Assembly (NCBI RefSeq): GCF_003014535.1
Contig: NZ_PYGD01000007.1
Coordinates: forward strand, 235,260 to 299,259
DNA: 64,000 nt
DNA from: Taibaiella chishuiensis
GTDB taxonomy: Bacteria > Bacteroidota > Bacteroidia > Chitinophagales > Chitinophagaceae
Direction: 5' to 3'
Shown here: positions 1-9,232 of the stretch, piece by piece
Layout: the number at the start of each line of letters is the position of its first letter
How positions within the stretch are numbered: position 1 is the first letter of the stretch
The notes under the pieces: model-generated
Seen by the model: the letters and a program-made list of their open reading frames with translations, nothing else
Databases searched by the model: none
Told to the model about the DNA's origin: nothing
Program-made: the position numbers and the translations under genes

Positions 1-38
1 TGAAATCCGCTTTTCACGATGTGAACCCCGCATTTCAC
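1..38. promoter_or_regulatory. Cluster of TTCAC/GTGAA half-sites upstream of sensor kinase
   Basis: Short upstream segment holding TTCAC (13-17), GTGAA (21-25, perfect inverted copy with GAT between) and a further ATTTCAC at 32-38. The arms repeat within 25 nt just before the LytS-like gene, so they could bind the LytTR regulator encoded next to it. That role is inference; the window begins here, so the element may be incomplete. Confidence 0.25.
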
Positions 39-54
39 TTTTTATGCTAAAAAA

Positions 55-1101
55 ATGAACACCGAAAAAGGAACTAATTTTAAAACAATTGGATTGCATG
101 CGCTGGCAGTACTGACGTTTGTAGCCTATGAAATCACGACTATGGTTTTAACACAAAAGCCATTTAATCCTTGGGTTTTGCTTTGCTTTTATTCAATGCA
201 TATAGTTTTCTTCTACATTACTGCGTTTTATTTCCTTTCCTATATCAACTCTAAAGTCTATTATCGGTTAGTAAGAATCCTGATGTGCGTCTTGGAAATA
301 GTATTGTACAGTATAATTACCGTGGTAGTCTATAAAGTTATAGAGCTAATCCTGAAGGGGAAATACACGACAGATAATCTTATCGGGGAATTCGTTGACA
401 ATGCCTGGAGGGGCTTTTACTTTTTTTTCCTTGCGTTGTGCTTTTGGTATGCCAGGTATAGCGTATTAAAGAAATTAGAGGCTAGGAATCAAGAAATTTT
501 GAGATTACAAGCACAGGAAAATGAACTTAGAATGGAAGGCGCCTTTCTTCGCTCTCAGGTTAATCCCCATCAGCTTTTCAATACTTTCACTGTACTCTAC
601 TCGCGGTTACTTAGTAAAGCACCGGAGGAAGCCAAAATCATGCTTCTTATATCTGATATGATGGAATACTCTTTGGATGCGGACGTAATAAGTGGTCAGG
701 TCAGGTTGGGTGAAGATCTGTTACAAATTGACAGAGAAATCAGACTGCAGCAGGTTTTTTACAATGCGAACCTTAAAATAAAGTATGAGATAAAAATCGA
801 TGACCAGATTAAAGACATTAAACTGCCTCCCTTACTATTCATGAATTTCGTGCAGAACATATTTAAACATGGCGATCTTAACGACCCGCTGGAACCTGCG
901 ACCATTACTATTGATAATATTGGAAACGTGCTTCACTTTCGCACAAGCAATAAAATCGCACCATCACCTAATGCCCCGAGTAAAAATACTGGATTAAATA
1001 ACACACGGACCCGCTTGGAGAGACATTATCCGGACAGATTTGAATTGCTAACACACCAGGAGTCCGGTTTATTCTTGGTGGACCTAAAAATTTCATTATG
1101 A
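55..1101 (+). CDS. LytS-type sensor histidine kinase
   Basis: Membrane sensor kinase of the LytS/YehU (HisKA_3-less, His_kinase) family that should phosphorylate the LytTR regulator encoded next. The first ~135 residues hold four hydrophobic segments (about 13-32, 40-62, 74-98, 119-135), followed by a short coiled linker and the kinase core. The phospho-acceptor motif reads RSQVNPHQLFNTF with His172; most relatives have Phe rather than Gln after this His. An N-box like NFVQNIFKHG (~275) and a C-terminal GLNNTRTRLE G-box follow. The stop overlaps the next start by 4 nt (ATGA), so the two are translationally coupled. The signal it senses is not evident from sequence. Confidence 0.9.
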   Translation: MNTEKGTNFKTIGLHALAVLTFVAYEITTMVLTQKPFNPWVLLCFYSMHIVFFYITAFYFLSYINSKVYYRLVRILMCVLEIVLYSIITVVVYKVIELILKGKYTTDNLIGEFVDNAWRGFYFFFLALCFWYARYSVLKKLEARNQEILRLQAQENELRMEGAFLRSQVNPHQLFNTFTVLYSRLLSKAPEEAKIMLLISDMMEYSLDADVISGQVRLGEDLLQIDREIRLQQVFYNANLKIKYEIKIDDQIKDIKLPPLLFMNFVQNIFKHGDLNDPLEPATITIDNIGNVLHFRTSNKIAPSPNAPSKNTGLNNTRTRLERHYPDRFELLTHQESGLFLVDLKISL

Positions 1102-1802
1102 GTATACGTTGTTGCCTCATTGACGATCAGCCCGCAGTAATGGAATTGATCGAAGGTTATCTGACCAAAATGCCAGGATACGAAGTGGTCGCTAAAGAAA
1201 CAGATTCTTTAGAAGCTTTCCGAAAGTTTGTAGCTGATGAAATAGTTGCTGATCTAACTTTTATGGACATCGATATGCCGAGAATGAACGGCATAGAGTT
1301 AGGTTCTAAAATTAAGGATATGACTTCAATTATTTACTTGACTGCTCACAGAAACTACGCACCGGAATCCTATGAGAATGGTGCAATAGATTATCTTGTA
1401 AAGCCTGTATCATTCCAGAAATTTCAATCGTGTATTGAAAAGGCTAGGCAAAAGCTTGACGCTCAGGAGCGTGAGGCCGAAAAAGAATCGATTATTTTCA
1501 TCCCCGGTAGTGGTAGAACAAAGATCAGAGTAAATAAGCCCGAGATAGTCCGCATTCAGGGAGCTTCAAATTACATCTGGGTTATCACTCATGAGCATCA
1601 TCACTTGGCCTATATTTCAATGGCCCAAATGGCATCGTACCTACCTAAGAAAAATTTTGTCAGAATTCATAAGTCCCACATCATTAATCTGGCGCACGTT
1701 ATTCAGCTCGACCCAAATACGGTCTATATGCCTGAAAATCAGGAATTACCTATTTCTGAATCCTTCAAGAAAGAGCTTGCGGCCAGGATAAGACCTCGCT
1801 AA
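1098..1802 (+). CDS. LytTR-family response regulator
   Basis: Two-component response regulator paired with the upstream kinase. Residues 1-120 form the receiver domain, with acidic pocket Asp9/Asp10, probable phospho-acceptor Asp57 in FMDIDMPRMNG and conserved Lys of the LVKPVSF motif. Residues ~135-232 form the LytTR DNA-binding domain, including the IQGASNYIWV and FVRIHKSHIINL segments. It probably acts on nearby promoters, possibly its own (repeated half-sites at 1-38) or the convergent lanB gene, but no target is shown by the sequence. The start overlaps the kinase stop by 4 nt. Confidence 0.92.
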   Translation: MSIRCCLIDDQPAVMELIEGYLTKMPGYEVVAKETDSLEAFRKFVADEIVADLTFMDIDMPRMNGIELGSKIKDMTSIIYLTAHRNYAPESYENGAIDYLVKPVSFQKFQSCIEKARQKLDAQEREAEKESIIFIPGSGRTKIRVNKPEIVRIQGASNYIWVITHEHHHLAYISMAQMASYLPKKNFVRIHKSHIINLAHVIQLDPNTVYMPENQELPISESFKKELAARIRPR

Positions 1803-1818
1803 TCCTGGAGAAATTGCC

Positions 1819-4638
1819 TCATTTTCTGAGCATTTTAAATGCACTCTCACGCTGAAGGTCCTTAAGCATGAAGTTATAGATGAGCATCTCATGGGTCCTT
1901 TGGTTGCTGTTAAACAACCTGTTTACATGCATATGGAACAGGTCCGTAAACAGATTGTATCTCCTGGTTAGTGCACAGTCTCGTAGCGTATCCTTAAATG
2001 ATTCCTTGAAATCATGACAGCTGCGGTTGGTTTCACGATTCACATCATTTTGGTTACTTTCAAGATATTTCGAGTAGTATCTGTTGGCCTTTTTAAAATC
2101 ATCCATATTCATGGAATGCTCTTTATTAAAGGAATCCCGCATTTTTTTAAGGGTATCATGAAAATTATCCTGGGGTTGGAAGACTTCCTTTGCAACCGCT
2201 GTTATAAACTGCGAACACAAACGATACTTTACCTGATCGGTTAAAGATTGGCGTAAAAGAATGAGCACATATGCGCTATCTTTTTGAAAATGGGATTCGA
2301 CAAGATCTATTAGGTCGTTTCCATATCTTTCGACCTCCCTCCTATAGGTCTTCACCTGCAGATCAGATATTATTCCTAATGCGAATTCTTTGGCAAAAGA
2401 AACATTGAGTGCTTGTATTATTTTTTGACCGTCGCTAAACTTCTTGAATTTTACTCTCAACCTGATATGATCACCATTTTCGTTGTACCGGATAAAGAAC
2501 CAACTTTCGATATATGCCTTATAATTTCTGAGCAATCTGGATATGGGTTCAAGCAATAATCCGTCAGCACGCTGAGGATGGCAGTAGATTTCAAAGTATA
2601 ACCAGTCATATGCAGGTGGATACGCAGGCGTATTTGTGATGTTCAGATTGCGATTCTCAATCGACACGTCTTTATAAATCTCTTCGGTGTGCGTCATCGT
2701 GAGTAATACCTGTCCGCAAAACTGCTTGCCCTTTCTGTCAAAGAATGGGCTTCGGTCAGGAATCAGAGCCTCCTCAATATAGAGCGAACTGACCTTTTTG
2801 CTATATTGAATAAACATCCGAATATCTGAAGCATTGTTGACATTGAAACAAAGAGTCTGATCCAATTGGCCTGTTTTAAAATACGCGCCTATACCAATGT
2901 CCTTTAGATATTGAGTGCAGGCATCGATATTTTGTTGTTCGTCTTCATGTTCGAGAAAATCGTTAGGCACAATCTTCCACGATGCTGGTGAGACTATGAT
3001 GTTTTTATATTGCACTCGCGGATAGAACTTCAGGTTAGGAATGCTATTTTGTATTCTTATGGAAAAACCGGATTGGATTCCCTGGTGTTGAAGATCACAA
3101 AGGAACCGGAATGCAGGCAAGTCAGAGCGAGAATAATTATAGGCTGAAGCCAGACGTGGGATAACTCGTTTATTGTTGATTTTAGACCGTAAAATCAGCT
3201 CATCTCCCTGCAATCTTATTACAAGGTCGTTTAATGAAACTGGAGCGTCGCAAGCGCTGTAATTTTGAATATTCAATTGATGCTCGTAGATAGATTTCCT
3301 TCTATTCACATTGTCAACAGTAACCTCGGCCATGTAAGCAATGTCAAAAAATATAACCTCGGGGTTACTTTGGCTTTCTATGTTTGCTATGTCTCTGCAA
3401 AAATTCAACAATTCATTACTGGCAAGTGTAAACCTTCCAGCAAGTGCGTTGGCGGTGCACCCGCCTAGGTGGTCTATCTGAATCAGCCCGTCTGAAACCG
3501 AAAGCATTGCGCTAAAGGAATTGGGTAGCATTGTCTTTTTAGTACCTGGCTTAAATTTATGATCGTCCAGAAGAATAACCTTACGCTGAAAACCTTCTGT
3601 ATCATTAAACCGGTCGATAAGCAAAGACTTTAAAGGCAGATCTACATCCTCTAGGTTATTTTTCTCTTTTGCAATAAAATCGGTTACTTTAAATTCCGTG
3701 CTTTCAGTTTGAGCGAATGTCCCATATTCTATACCAAGCTCCGGGTCCAGGGCTTCGAGCAACGACACCTCTTTCTGATCGTATTTCCTTCTGAAGCTTT
3801 GCTTGAATTTTTTCATAAGATTTGGCTCCAGGTCTTCACCACTGATATCTTGCAGTATTTCAGTAAGCTGCGGCAGTGCTTTGAACAGATCCGCAGGCAA
3901 ATGACCCGCTTCCTTTGCCCGCTGGCTAATGATGTATTTCTGTTCTGCCTTATTTAAGGTAATTCCATTTCGTTGAAAAAAATCGATCCCTACGATATTT
4001 CGGTGCTGATCGCTGAAGATCAGCTGTAGATTGACCAGTTCATTGATCAACAGGTGAAGATCTCTCCAGCTCAAACCGAGGGCATCGACTTCATTTCTTA
4101 AAAGACTAAATCTGATTGGTATGCGGCAGGCATTTAAAATTGTTTCGATAGTTTTATCATACCCGATATCTGTTAACTCAAATGTTCCTGAGTCCTTGTA
4201 GATATAACGTATAATGTCATCAATACGATAATAGCTGCTGTTTGATATCACAAGTCCATCCTCTGCAAGCAGCGTAGAGAAACTAAACTGCGGGTCGTTT
4301 TGATATGCCCAATCAACAAACTCATGTGCTTCCTGCTGATCTTTTAATAGGATTCCAGAAGAAAAGTCATTGCTTATTTCACTTATTCCAATGCTCGCAA
4401 AAGTGCCATAGGGGACTGCTCTTAACCTTGCACGATTGAAGTATTTAAAAATAGAAAAAAGGACTTTGGGGGAAAGTCCTTTAAGTTCTTCTGCTGTAAT
4501 GTCTTTTATCTCTTTGTAAAAATCCTTCGAAGATATTGAAATAGCATCTTTTAAATCCTCCCAATGCCATTTCAACTCTGCATCTATTGGAAATTTAGGA
4601 ATTCGGTATAGTACTGTTTTTTCAATTTTCAATTTCAT
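1819..4638 (-). CDS. Full-length LanB-type lantibiotic dehydratase
   Basis: Class I lanthipeptide dehydratase. LanB enzymes glutamylate Ser/Thr side chains of a precursor using glutamyl-tRNA, then eliminate glutamate to leave dehydroalanine/dehydrobutyrine. The N-terminal glutamylation domain begins at once and includes the family-typical RLRAVPYGTFASIGI segment near residue 75. The C-terminal elimination (SpaB_C/thiopeptide-type) domain starts about residue 660 with YDWLYFEIYC and has the HIRLRVKFK strand. At 939 aa both domains are fused, unlike the split LanB of some Bacteroidota. No precursor, cyclase or exporter gene lies beside it; the only lanthipeptide-like precursor in the window is at 49401-49619. 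It ends 17 nt from the convergent LytTR gene. Confidence 0.9.
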   Translation of the reverse strand: MKLKIEKTVLYRIPKFPIDAELKWHWEDLKDAISISSKDFYKEIKDITAEELKGLSPKVLFSIFKYFNRARLRAVPYGTFASIGISEISNDFSSGILLKDQQEAHEFVDWAYQNDPQFSFSTLLAEDGLVISNSSYYRIDDIIRYIYKDSGTFELTDIGYDKTIETILNACRIPIRFSLLRNEVDALGLSWRDLHLLINELVNLQLIFSDQHRNIVGIDFFQRNGITLNKAEQKYIISQRAKEAGHLPADLFKALPQLTEILQDISGEDLEPNLMKKFKQSFRRKYDQKEVSLLEALDPELGIEYGTFAQTESTEFKVTDFIAKEKNNLEDVDLPLKSLLIDRFNDTEGFQRKVILLDDHKFKPGTKKTMLPNSFSAMLSVSDGLIQIDHLGGCTANALAGRFTLASNELLNFCRDIANIESQSNPEVIFFDIAYMAEVTVDNVNRRKSIYEHQLNIQNYSACDAPVSLNDLVIRLQGDELILRSKINNKRVIPRLASAYNYSRSDLPAFRFLCDLQHQGIQSGFSIRIQNSIPNLKFYPRVQYKNIIVSPASWKIVPNDFLEHEDEQQNIDACTQYLKDIGIGAYFKTGQLDQTLCFNVNNASDIRMFIQYSKKVSSLYIEEALIPDRSPFFDRKGKQFCGQVLLTMTHTEEIYKDVSIENRNLNITNTPAYPPAYDWLYFEIYCHPQRADGLLLEPISRLLRNYKAYIESWFFIRYNENGDHIRLRVKFKKFSDGQKIIQALNVSFAKEFALGIISDLQVKTYRREVERYGNDLIDLVESHFQKDSAYVLILLRQSLTDQVKYRLCSQFITAVAKEVFQPQDNFHDTLKKMRDSFNKEHSMNMDDFKKANRYYSKYLESNQNDVNRETNRSCHDFKESFKDTLRDCALTRRYNLFTDLFHMHVNRLFNSNQRTHEMLIYNFMLKDLQRESAFKMLRK

Positions 4639-4749
4639 TTTTCAGGTTTAATTCCGAATTATAATGAAACAAATCTTTTGAAAATCTGAAACTATGTGAA
4701 ATGGCCGATTGACTATGTATAATGCCGTTCTATGTCCGCTTATTAGTAT

Positions 4750-5121
4750 CTACTTTTCAGCCAGTTTCTTTTCCAGTACTTGAATCTTTTCCCTTTCCAG
4801 GCGTAAAAGATCTTCATACAGCGCCACAATTTTATCTACTGGATTAAAGTTGTAATGATAGACACTTGCCTGCTGGTTCATATTCTGGATATTGATGTTT
4901 ACAGCATCATCATTAAAGGTTCTGATTGATTCTGCTGTTACGCCCAGCGCATTAGCGATTTTTCCCAGCGTTTCATCGTCAACGGTTTCACTCTCTTCTA
5001 AAGCTTCTACATCTGCGACTGAAAGCCCCAATTCTTTGGCGAACATTTCTGGACCAATACCTCTTAATCCCCTGATTTTAGCAATTCTTCTACCTAATGG
5101 GGCGGCAAATGGCTGGTGCAT
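4750..5121 (-). CDS. XRE-family helix-turn-helix protein
   Basis: Small DNA-binding protein of 123 aa. Residues ~8-65 form a Cro/CI-type helix-turn-helix (GRRIAKIRGLRGIGPEMFA, then LGLSVADVEALEE, then LGKIANALGV). A polar linker and a C-terminal helix of heptad type (EDLLRLEREKIQVLEKKL) suggest dimerisation. It lies upstream of and in the same direction as lanB, 111 nt away. This makes it a candidate local regulator, but that is inference from position only. Confidence 0.8.
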   Translation of the reverse strand: MHQPFAAPLGRRIAKIRGLRGIGPEMFAKELGLSVADVEALEESETVDDETLGKIANALGVTAESIRTFNDDAVNINIQNMNQQASVYHYNFNPVDKIVALYEDLLRLEREKIQVLEKKLAEK

Positions 5122-5200
5122 AGTATTGATGTTTAATGTAAATAAATTATTTGATTATTGAGTAACAATAAATATTAAAGCAAATTTAAGCATTTATTCT

Positions 5201-6736
5201 TTATTTTCTGGAAAGCCCTGAGTACCAAGCAGCGGCCACCTTGCTGTAAGGCTCATTAGCCAACATGCTATCTATCCATATCAAATACCTTGAATAATGC
5301 TCCTGAAAATTATTCGCCCCCTTCAACCCGGAAATGAACTTTTGAATAACTCCTCTGATCTCCTTCAAAACTTTTGCCAGTGCAGCAGGATTATCATAGT
5401 CGATATTTTTCGTTAACAACATGGATAATGGAAGTTCTACCTGATAGACGGTCTTTGCATCATCAAACTTCTTGTAATACCTGCTTGCTGAAAGGGCAGC
5501 GGACGGCAATAAAACGTAAGTTTTATTATATAGTAAGCTAAACAATCGGAATAGATATAGATCTGCATAAATGTCTCTTCGGAGTGTTTTTGTTTGCTTG
5601 TTAAATATGGAATCCCAGATAACATCGGCACTTTTAATATCGCCGATCCCGACATATGCATTCATCAGGTTTCCCATTAAAATCTGTTTTAGTTCCAGGG
5701 ATAGTGAGTTTTCGTATAATTTCAATTTGGCTTCGGTGGTCTTTATCGCATCCTTCAGCTTACTTTTTCTGCCCATATAGTTGTAAATGATAAGCTGATA
5801 AGTCGCATGGTAGGCAAACATCAGTGTATTGTAGGTTGGGGACTGATTCAAATGATATTGATCTATGTAGGCCTCGCTCAATTCGATTCCCTGAAGAGCA
5901 GTTTTAAATTCACCAATACAAACACTGGAAGTGATGTGCTGCAGCAAAGCGCTAATGTGAATGCTTGGAAGTATCGTGCTGCTTCCAGGATTAATTAAAG
6001 TCCCACTGAACATGTAAGCCTGTTTGTGCTCATAGATCATCCAGTGGTAGATCGAATTAATAAAGTTATGGTAGAATCTGGCTTCATTACTACGACACTC
6101 CTCTAATAGAGGCATTTCTTTCGAACCGACTGTTTCTTTTTCAAGTTGCGTCTTTAGATCACCCTTTGCATATCCGTAAAGCTTTTTAAACTCCATGATT
6201 CTACCATAAATACTCTCCAGGGTACTGATCTGTACCAATTTGCCTAATGTGTTCTTTTCATCATCAGCGATTTCTGGTTGCGATCTTGAAGGAGTATCGA
6301 TCACAATATTTATCCTCTTTTCCCATTTGAGTAATTGCAACACCAGGCCAAATTTCTCATGATCATTGGCTAGGGCAAGGCTTTTAGATAAAATTTCGTT
6401 GGCCTGCGCTGGTAATGCCCGCTTATACAAAATCTCAATTTCTGTTAGCATATTTTGGATATCGATTTCAACTGACATCCCCTCATAGAAGATCCTTAAT
6501 CCCTTCAACAGATTGTTATAAAGACGCTGTTTGGTCTTTGCAAGAGCCATCGGCGTAAATTCAGTCTCTAAATCTGAAGATTCAGAAACATTTCCATCGA
6601 GTAGTTCAAAGAGCTTAACATAGAGACTCTTGTTTTCTTTCTTACCAAAAGCAGCAGAAAATAAGGAAAAATGCCGTTTCTCTGCCATTGAAAGGCTTCC
6701 AATTAAGTCTGTTAAGGCATTTTTCTTTCGGTTCAT
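5201..6736 (-). CDS. Helical-repeat protein of unknown function
   Basis: Not recognised as a named family. The 511-residue product is predominantly alpha-helical by eye, with repeated amphipathic helices rich in Leu, Ala, Tyr and Lys, suggesting a TPR-like or other helical-repeat scaffold. There is no signal peptide or membrane segment, so it is probably cytoplasmic. It stands alone between an XRE gene and a divergent T9SS surface-protein gene. Similar-looking uncharacterised proteins of about 500 aa are common in Chitinophaga-type genomes (recollection, not a search). Confidence 0.7.
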   Translation of the reverse strand: MNRKKNALTDLIGSLSMAEKRHFSLFSAAFGKKENKSLYVKLFELLDGNVSESSDLETEFTPMALAKTKQRLYNNLLKGLRIFYEGMSVEIDIQNMLTEIEILYKRALPAQANEILSKSLALANDHEKFGLVLQLLKWEKRINIVIDTPSRSQPEIADDEKNTLGKLVQISTLESIYGRIMEFKKLYGYAKGDLKTQLEKETVGSKEMPLLEECRSNEARFYHNFINSIYHWMIYEHKQAYMFSGTLINPGSSTILPSIHISALLQHITSSVCIGEFKTALQGIELSEAYIDQYHLNQSPTYNTLMFAYHATYQLIIYNYMGRKSKLKDAIKTTEAKLKLYENSLSLELKQILMGNLMNAYVGIGDIKSADVIWDSIFNKQTKTLRRDIYADLYLFRLFSLLYNKTYVLLPSAALSASRYYKKFDDAKTVYQVELPLSMLLTKNIDYDNPAALAKVLKEIRGVIQKFISGLKGANNFQEHYSRYLIWIDSMLANEPYSKVAAAWYSGLSRK

Positions 6737-6917
6737 TGATGGGTGTTTTGTCCAAATTACATCATTTTTCGGGATAAAAGTGTTAATCTGAAAGTTCAGA
6801 AAGCGTTCAAAACTGTCCTGTGTTTTACTATTCTATTAATTTACTTTGTAGGCATCAATATCAGAAAAAACTTTTTTCAACACTACTGCCGCTCCGGTAG
6901 AGCAAACCTGAATCCAC

Positions 6918-9194
6918 ATGAAGAACTATTTATTCCAATTTGCTTTCCTCCTATTGAATTCCTATTTATCATTTGGACAAGGGGAAAATAATATTTGTGC
7001 TTATGGCTTTGAATCTAACAATGGTATCAATTTCGGTTCCGGCGCACCGGGAGTAACAACCCTCCCTTACGTTCCCTATAATCAATCAGGATGGGCAAGT
7101 GTGGTATGTGATCCAAGCGGACAGCTTCGTTTTTTCGTACGGTTGAAATACAATTTTAGCGGTGACCCTGAGTTTTATGTTTTTGACCACTTAGGTACAC
7201 CTATTGCCGGTAGTGATCTTATGACCGACGCCGGGATGCTTGACAATTCAATGCCTGTGGTTATTCCAAGGCCGGGAAATCCTGATCAGTATTACATCTT
7301 CCATTCTCAGGACTACGGTCTGTTTTATTCCCTTCTGGATATGAGCCTGAATTCAGGCGCCGGTGCTATAGTCGCAGCTGAGAAAAACATTCAGATAGCC
7401 GATTTTGGCTCAGTATATACCCGTTTAATAAGCCCGGTAAAAGCCTGTGATGGGGCTTGGTTAGTAATCCGTTCGCAAATTGCAAACGAGTACTACAGCT
7501 ACCACATCACCACTGCCGGAATCGACACACATAAAGTAATATCCTCCATTGGGAATTTCCCTGAGCCGGATTACAATTCTTATGGTTCCTTAAAAGCCTC
7601 ACCTGACGGAACTATGCTTGCAACTACAAATTGGGCCGGTGTTGAATTATATAGCTTTGAGCAGTGTAGCGGTATTTTGAAAAATGCTGTAGTTATAGAG
7701 TCCTCTGGAAATCCGCCTATGTTCCCAGGTGCGGGAGCTGTGCTTCCCTCCTATAGTTATTTTACTGGGGTAGGTTTTTCTCCTGATAACGGAAAACTTT
7801 ACATAACCAGAAATTCACACACGAATTTCATGGTTGATCCGGGAGAACTTTATCAGTTCGATTTGAATCTGCCCTCTACAGCAGCTATAATTGCCTCAAG
7901 AACCTTGATACTTACAAATTATCCTTCCTTATTTGAAAATATTAACTGGATGTGTGATGTGATTGTACAAAACCCATTGGGTGAAATAAAAAGAGGTCCT
8001 GATGGGAAAATGTATGTTGATAACGGCTCCTATACTTGTCTGGATACTGCGTCTGTACCTGCAGGCTTTAACCCTGGCCCTGCATTCCATTCGATAGACT
8101 TCCCCAATCTTGCAGGTAGTGCCTGCAGCCCCTTTCGGAACCGAATTAAAACCCCGGTTACCTATCCGTTTTTTGTATCTGGTGATGGTGGTGTATCACT
8201 ACTGCAAAATGAAATTGTTACCCCCGGCATTTCTCCGGATACGATAACCGGCTCTTCCATTATCGTTTCGGCTTGTTTTGTTGACAGCATAGAGTTACAT
8301 GCAGATACTTCAGGGCGTTGTCTGACTTGGAATGATGGTTCAACAGGGTATAAAAGAATGGTTTACTTTCCTGGCAAGTATTACGCAAGCTTTATTAAAG
8401 ACTGCAGTTTTATCACTGACACTTTTCTTGTTTCCTTTAGCGGCCTTCCCACAATTCAAGTCGTTAGTAACAGCTGTGAAGGAAAGCCATCGGGCAGGAT
8501 TGCCATAGCTTCTGAAGGGGATTTCACAGCACTATGGATTGGCCCAGACAGTGATACTGTTAAGGTATCAAATAATTTCAATGTTGATACTGTTAATGGC
8601 CTTAGAAAAGGAGCTTACACAGTATATATCTTAACCGCTACCGGATGCGATACGGTACTAACGGCAACAGTTGGACAATATCCTGCACCGATCATCACCA
8701 CTTCGCCAGCAGATACAATGATTAGGTATGGCGACAGCGTGCAATTATTTGTTTCGGGTGCTTTATTTTACACATGGACACCTTCAGGTTTGTTGGATTC
8801 TGCTATCAGCGCAACACCTTTCGCAAGGCCAATTGAGCCTACAAATTTTTACGTTCTAGGCCTTGATGAAAATGGTTGTATCGATACAGGCATGGTTCGG
8901 ATAAGGATAGACTATACTATGCCTGACTTTGTCCCAAATGCATTTTCCCCAAATGGGGACGGTTTGAATGATGAATTTATTATTTCGAACCTAACTTTTC
9001 AAAAAATAAAGCAGTTCAGTGTTTTTAATAGGTATGGGCAATTGGTATTTAGTACAACTGATCCCAAAAAAGGATGGAATGGCACCTTCAACGCTAAGCC
9101 AAGCGATCCCGGCACATATTACTATTTGATACAGCTCGAATATCCCGACAAAAATGAGAAAACATATAAAGGCGACGTTCTTCTTATCCGGTAA
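6918..9194 (+). CDS. Large secreted surface protein with T9SS type-B sorting domain
   Basis: Exported protein of 758 aa. A signal peptide (MKNYLFQFAFLLLNSYLSFG, cleaved before QGEN) precedes an N-terminal beta-propeller-like region with repeated strands such as SPDNGKLYIT and GPDGKMYVDN. Cys-containing beta-sandwich modules follow from about 440 (DSIELHADTSGRC; PIITTSPADTM). The last ~85 residues are the gliding-motility-associated C-terminal (CHU_C) domain, with the NAFSPNGDGLNDEF signature near 675 and a final YKGDVLLIR. This domain directs outer-membrane passage and surface attachment or release by the type IX system. Ligand or substrate is unknown. A strong hairpin terminator follows immediately. 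Confidence 0.9.
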   Translation: MKNYLFQFAFLLLNSYLSFGQGENNICAYGFESNNGINFGSGAPGVTTLPYVPYNQSGWASVVCDPSGQLRFFVRLKYNFSGDPEFYVFDHLGTPIAGSDLMTDAGMLDNSMPVVIPRPGNPDQYYIFHSQDYGLFYSLLDMSLNSGAGAIVAAEKNIQIADFGSVYTRLISPVKACDGAWLVIRSQIANEYYSYHITTAGIDTHKVISSIGNFPEPDYNSYGSLKASPDGTMLATTNWAGVELYSFEQCSGILKNAVVIESSGNPPMFPGAGAVLPSYSYFTGVGFSPDNGKLYITRNSHTNFMVDPGELYQFDLNLPSTAAIIASRTLILTNYPSLFENINWMCDVIVQNPLGEIKRGPDGKMYVDNGSYTCLDTASVPAGFNPGPAFHSIDFPNLAGSACSPFRNRIKTPVTYPFFVSGDGGVSLLQNEIVTPGISPDTITGSSIIVSACFVDSIELHADTSGRCLTWNDGSTGYKRMVYFPGKYYASFIKDCSFITDTFLVSFSGLPTIQVVSNSCEGKPSGRIAIASEGDFTALWIGPDSDTVKVSNNFNVDTVNGLRKGAYTVYILTATGCDTVLTATVGQYPAPIITTSPADTMIRYGDSVQLFVSGALFYTWTPSGLLDSAISATPFARPIEPTNFYVLGLDENGCIDTGMVRIRIDYTMPDFVPNAFSPNGDGLNDEFIISNLTFQKIKQFSVFNRYGQLVFSTTDPKKGWNGTFNAKPSDPGTYYYLIQLEYPDKNEKTYKGDVLLIR

Positions 9195-9198
9195 AATT

Positions 9199-9230
9199 AA
9201 AGGCATCCGAACTGATCGGATGCCTTTTTA
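9199..9230. terminator. Bidirectional rho-independent terminator
   Basis: Perfect 12-bp stem (9199-9210 with 9216-9227), loop ACTGA, followed by T residues on the plus strand and preceded by A residues for the minus strand. It sits between the converging stops of the T9SS protein and the lipoprotein gene. Confidence 0.93.
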
Positions 9231-9232
9231 AG

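Noticed and set aside
4892..5161. Plus-strand frame opposite the XRE gene
   Set aside because: Mirror of a well-supported HTH gene; low-complexity Ser-rich sequence.
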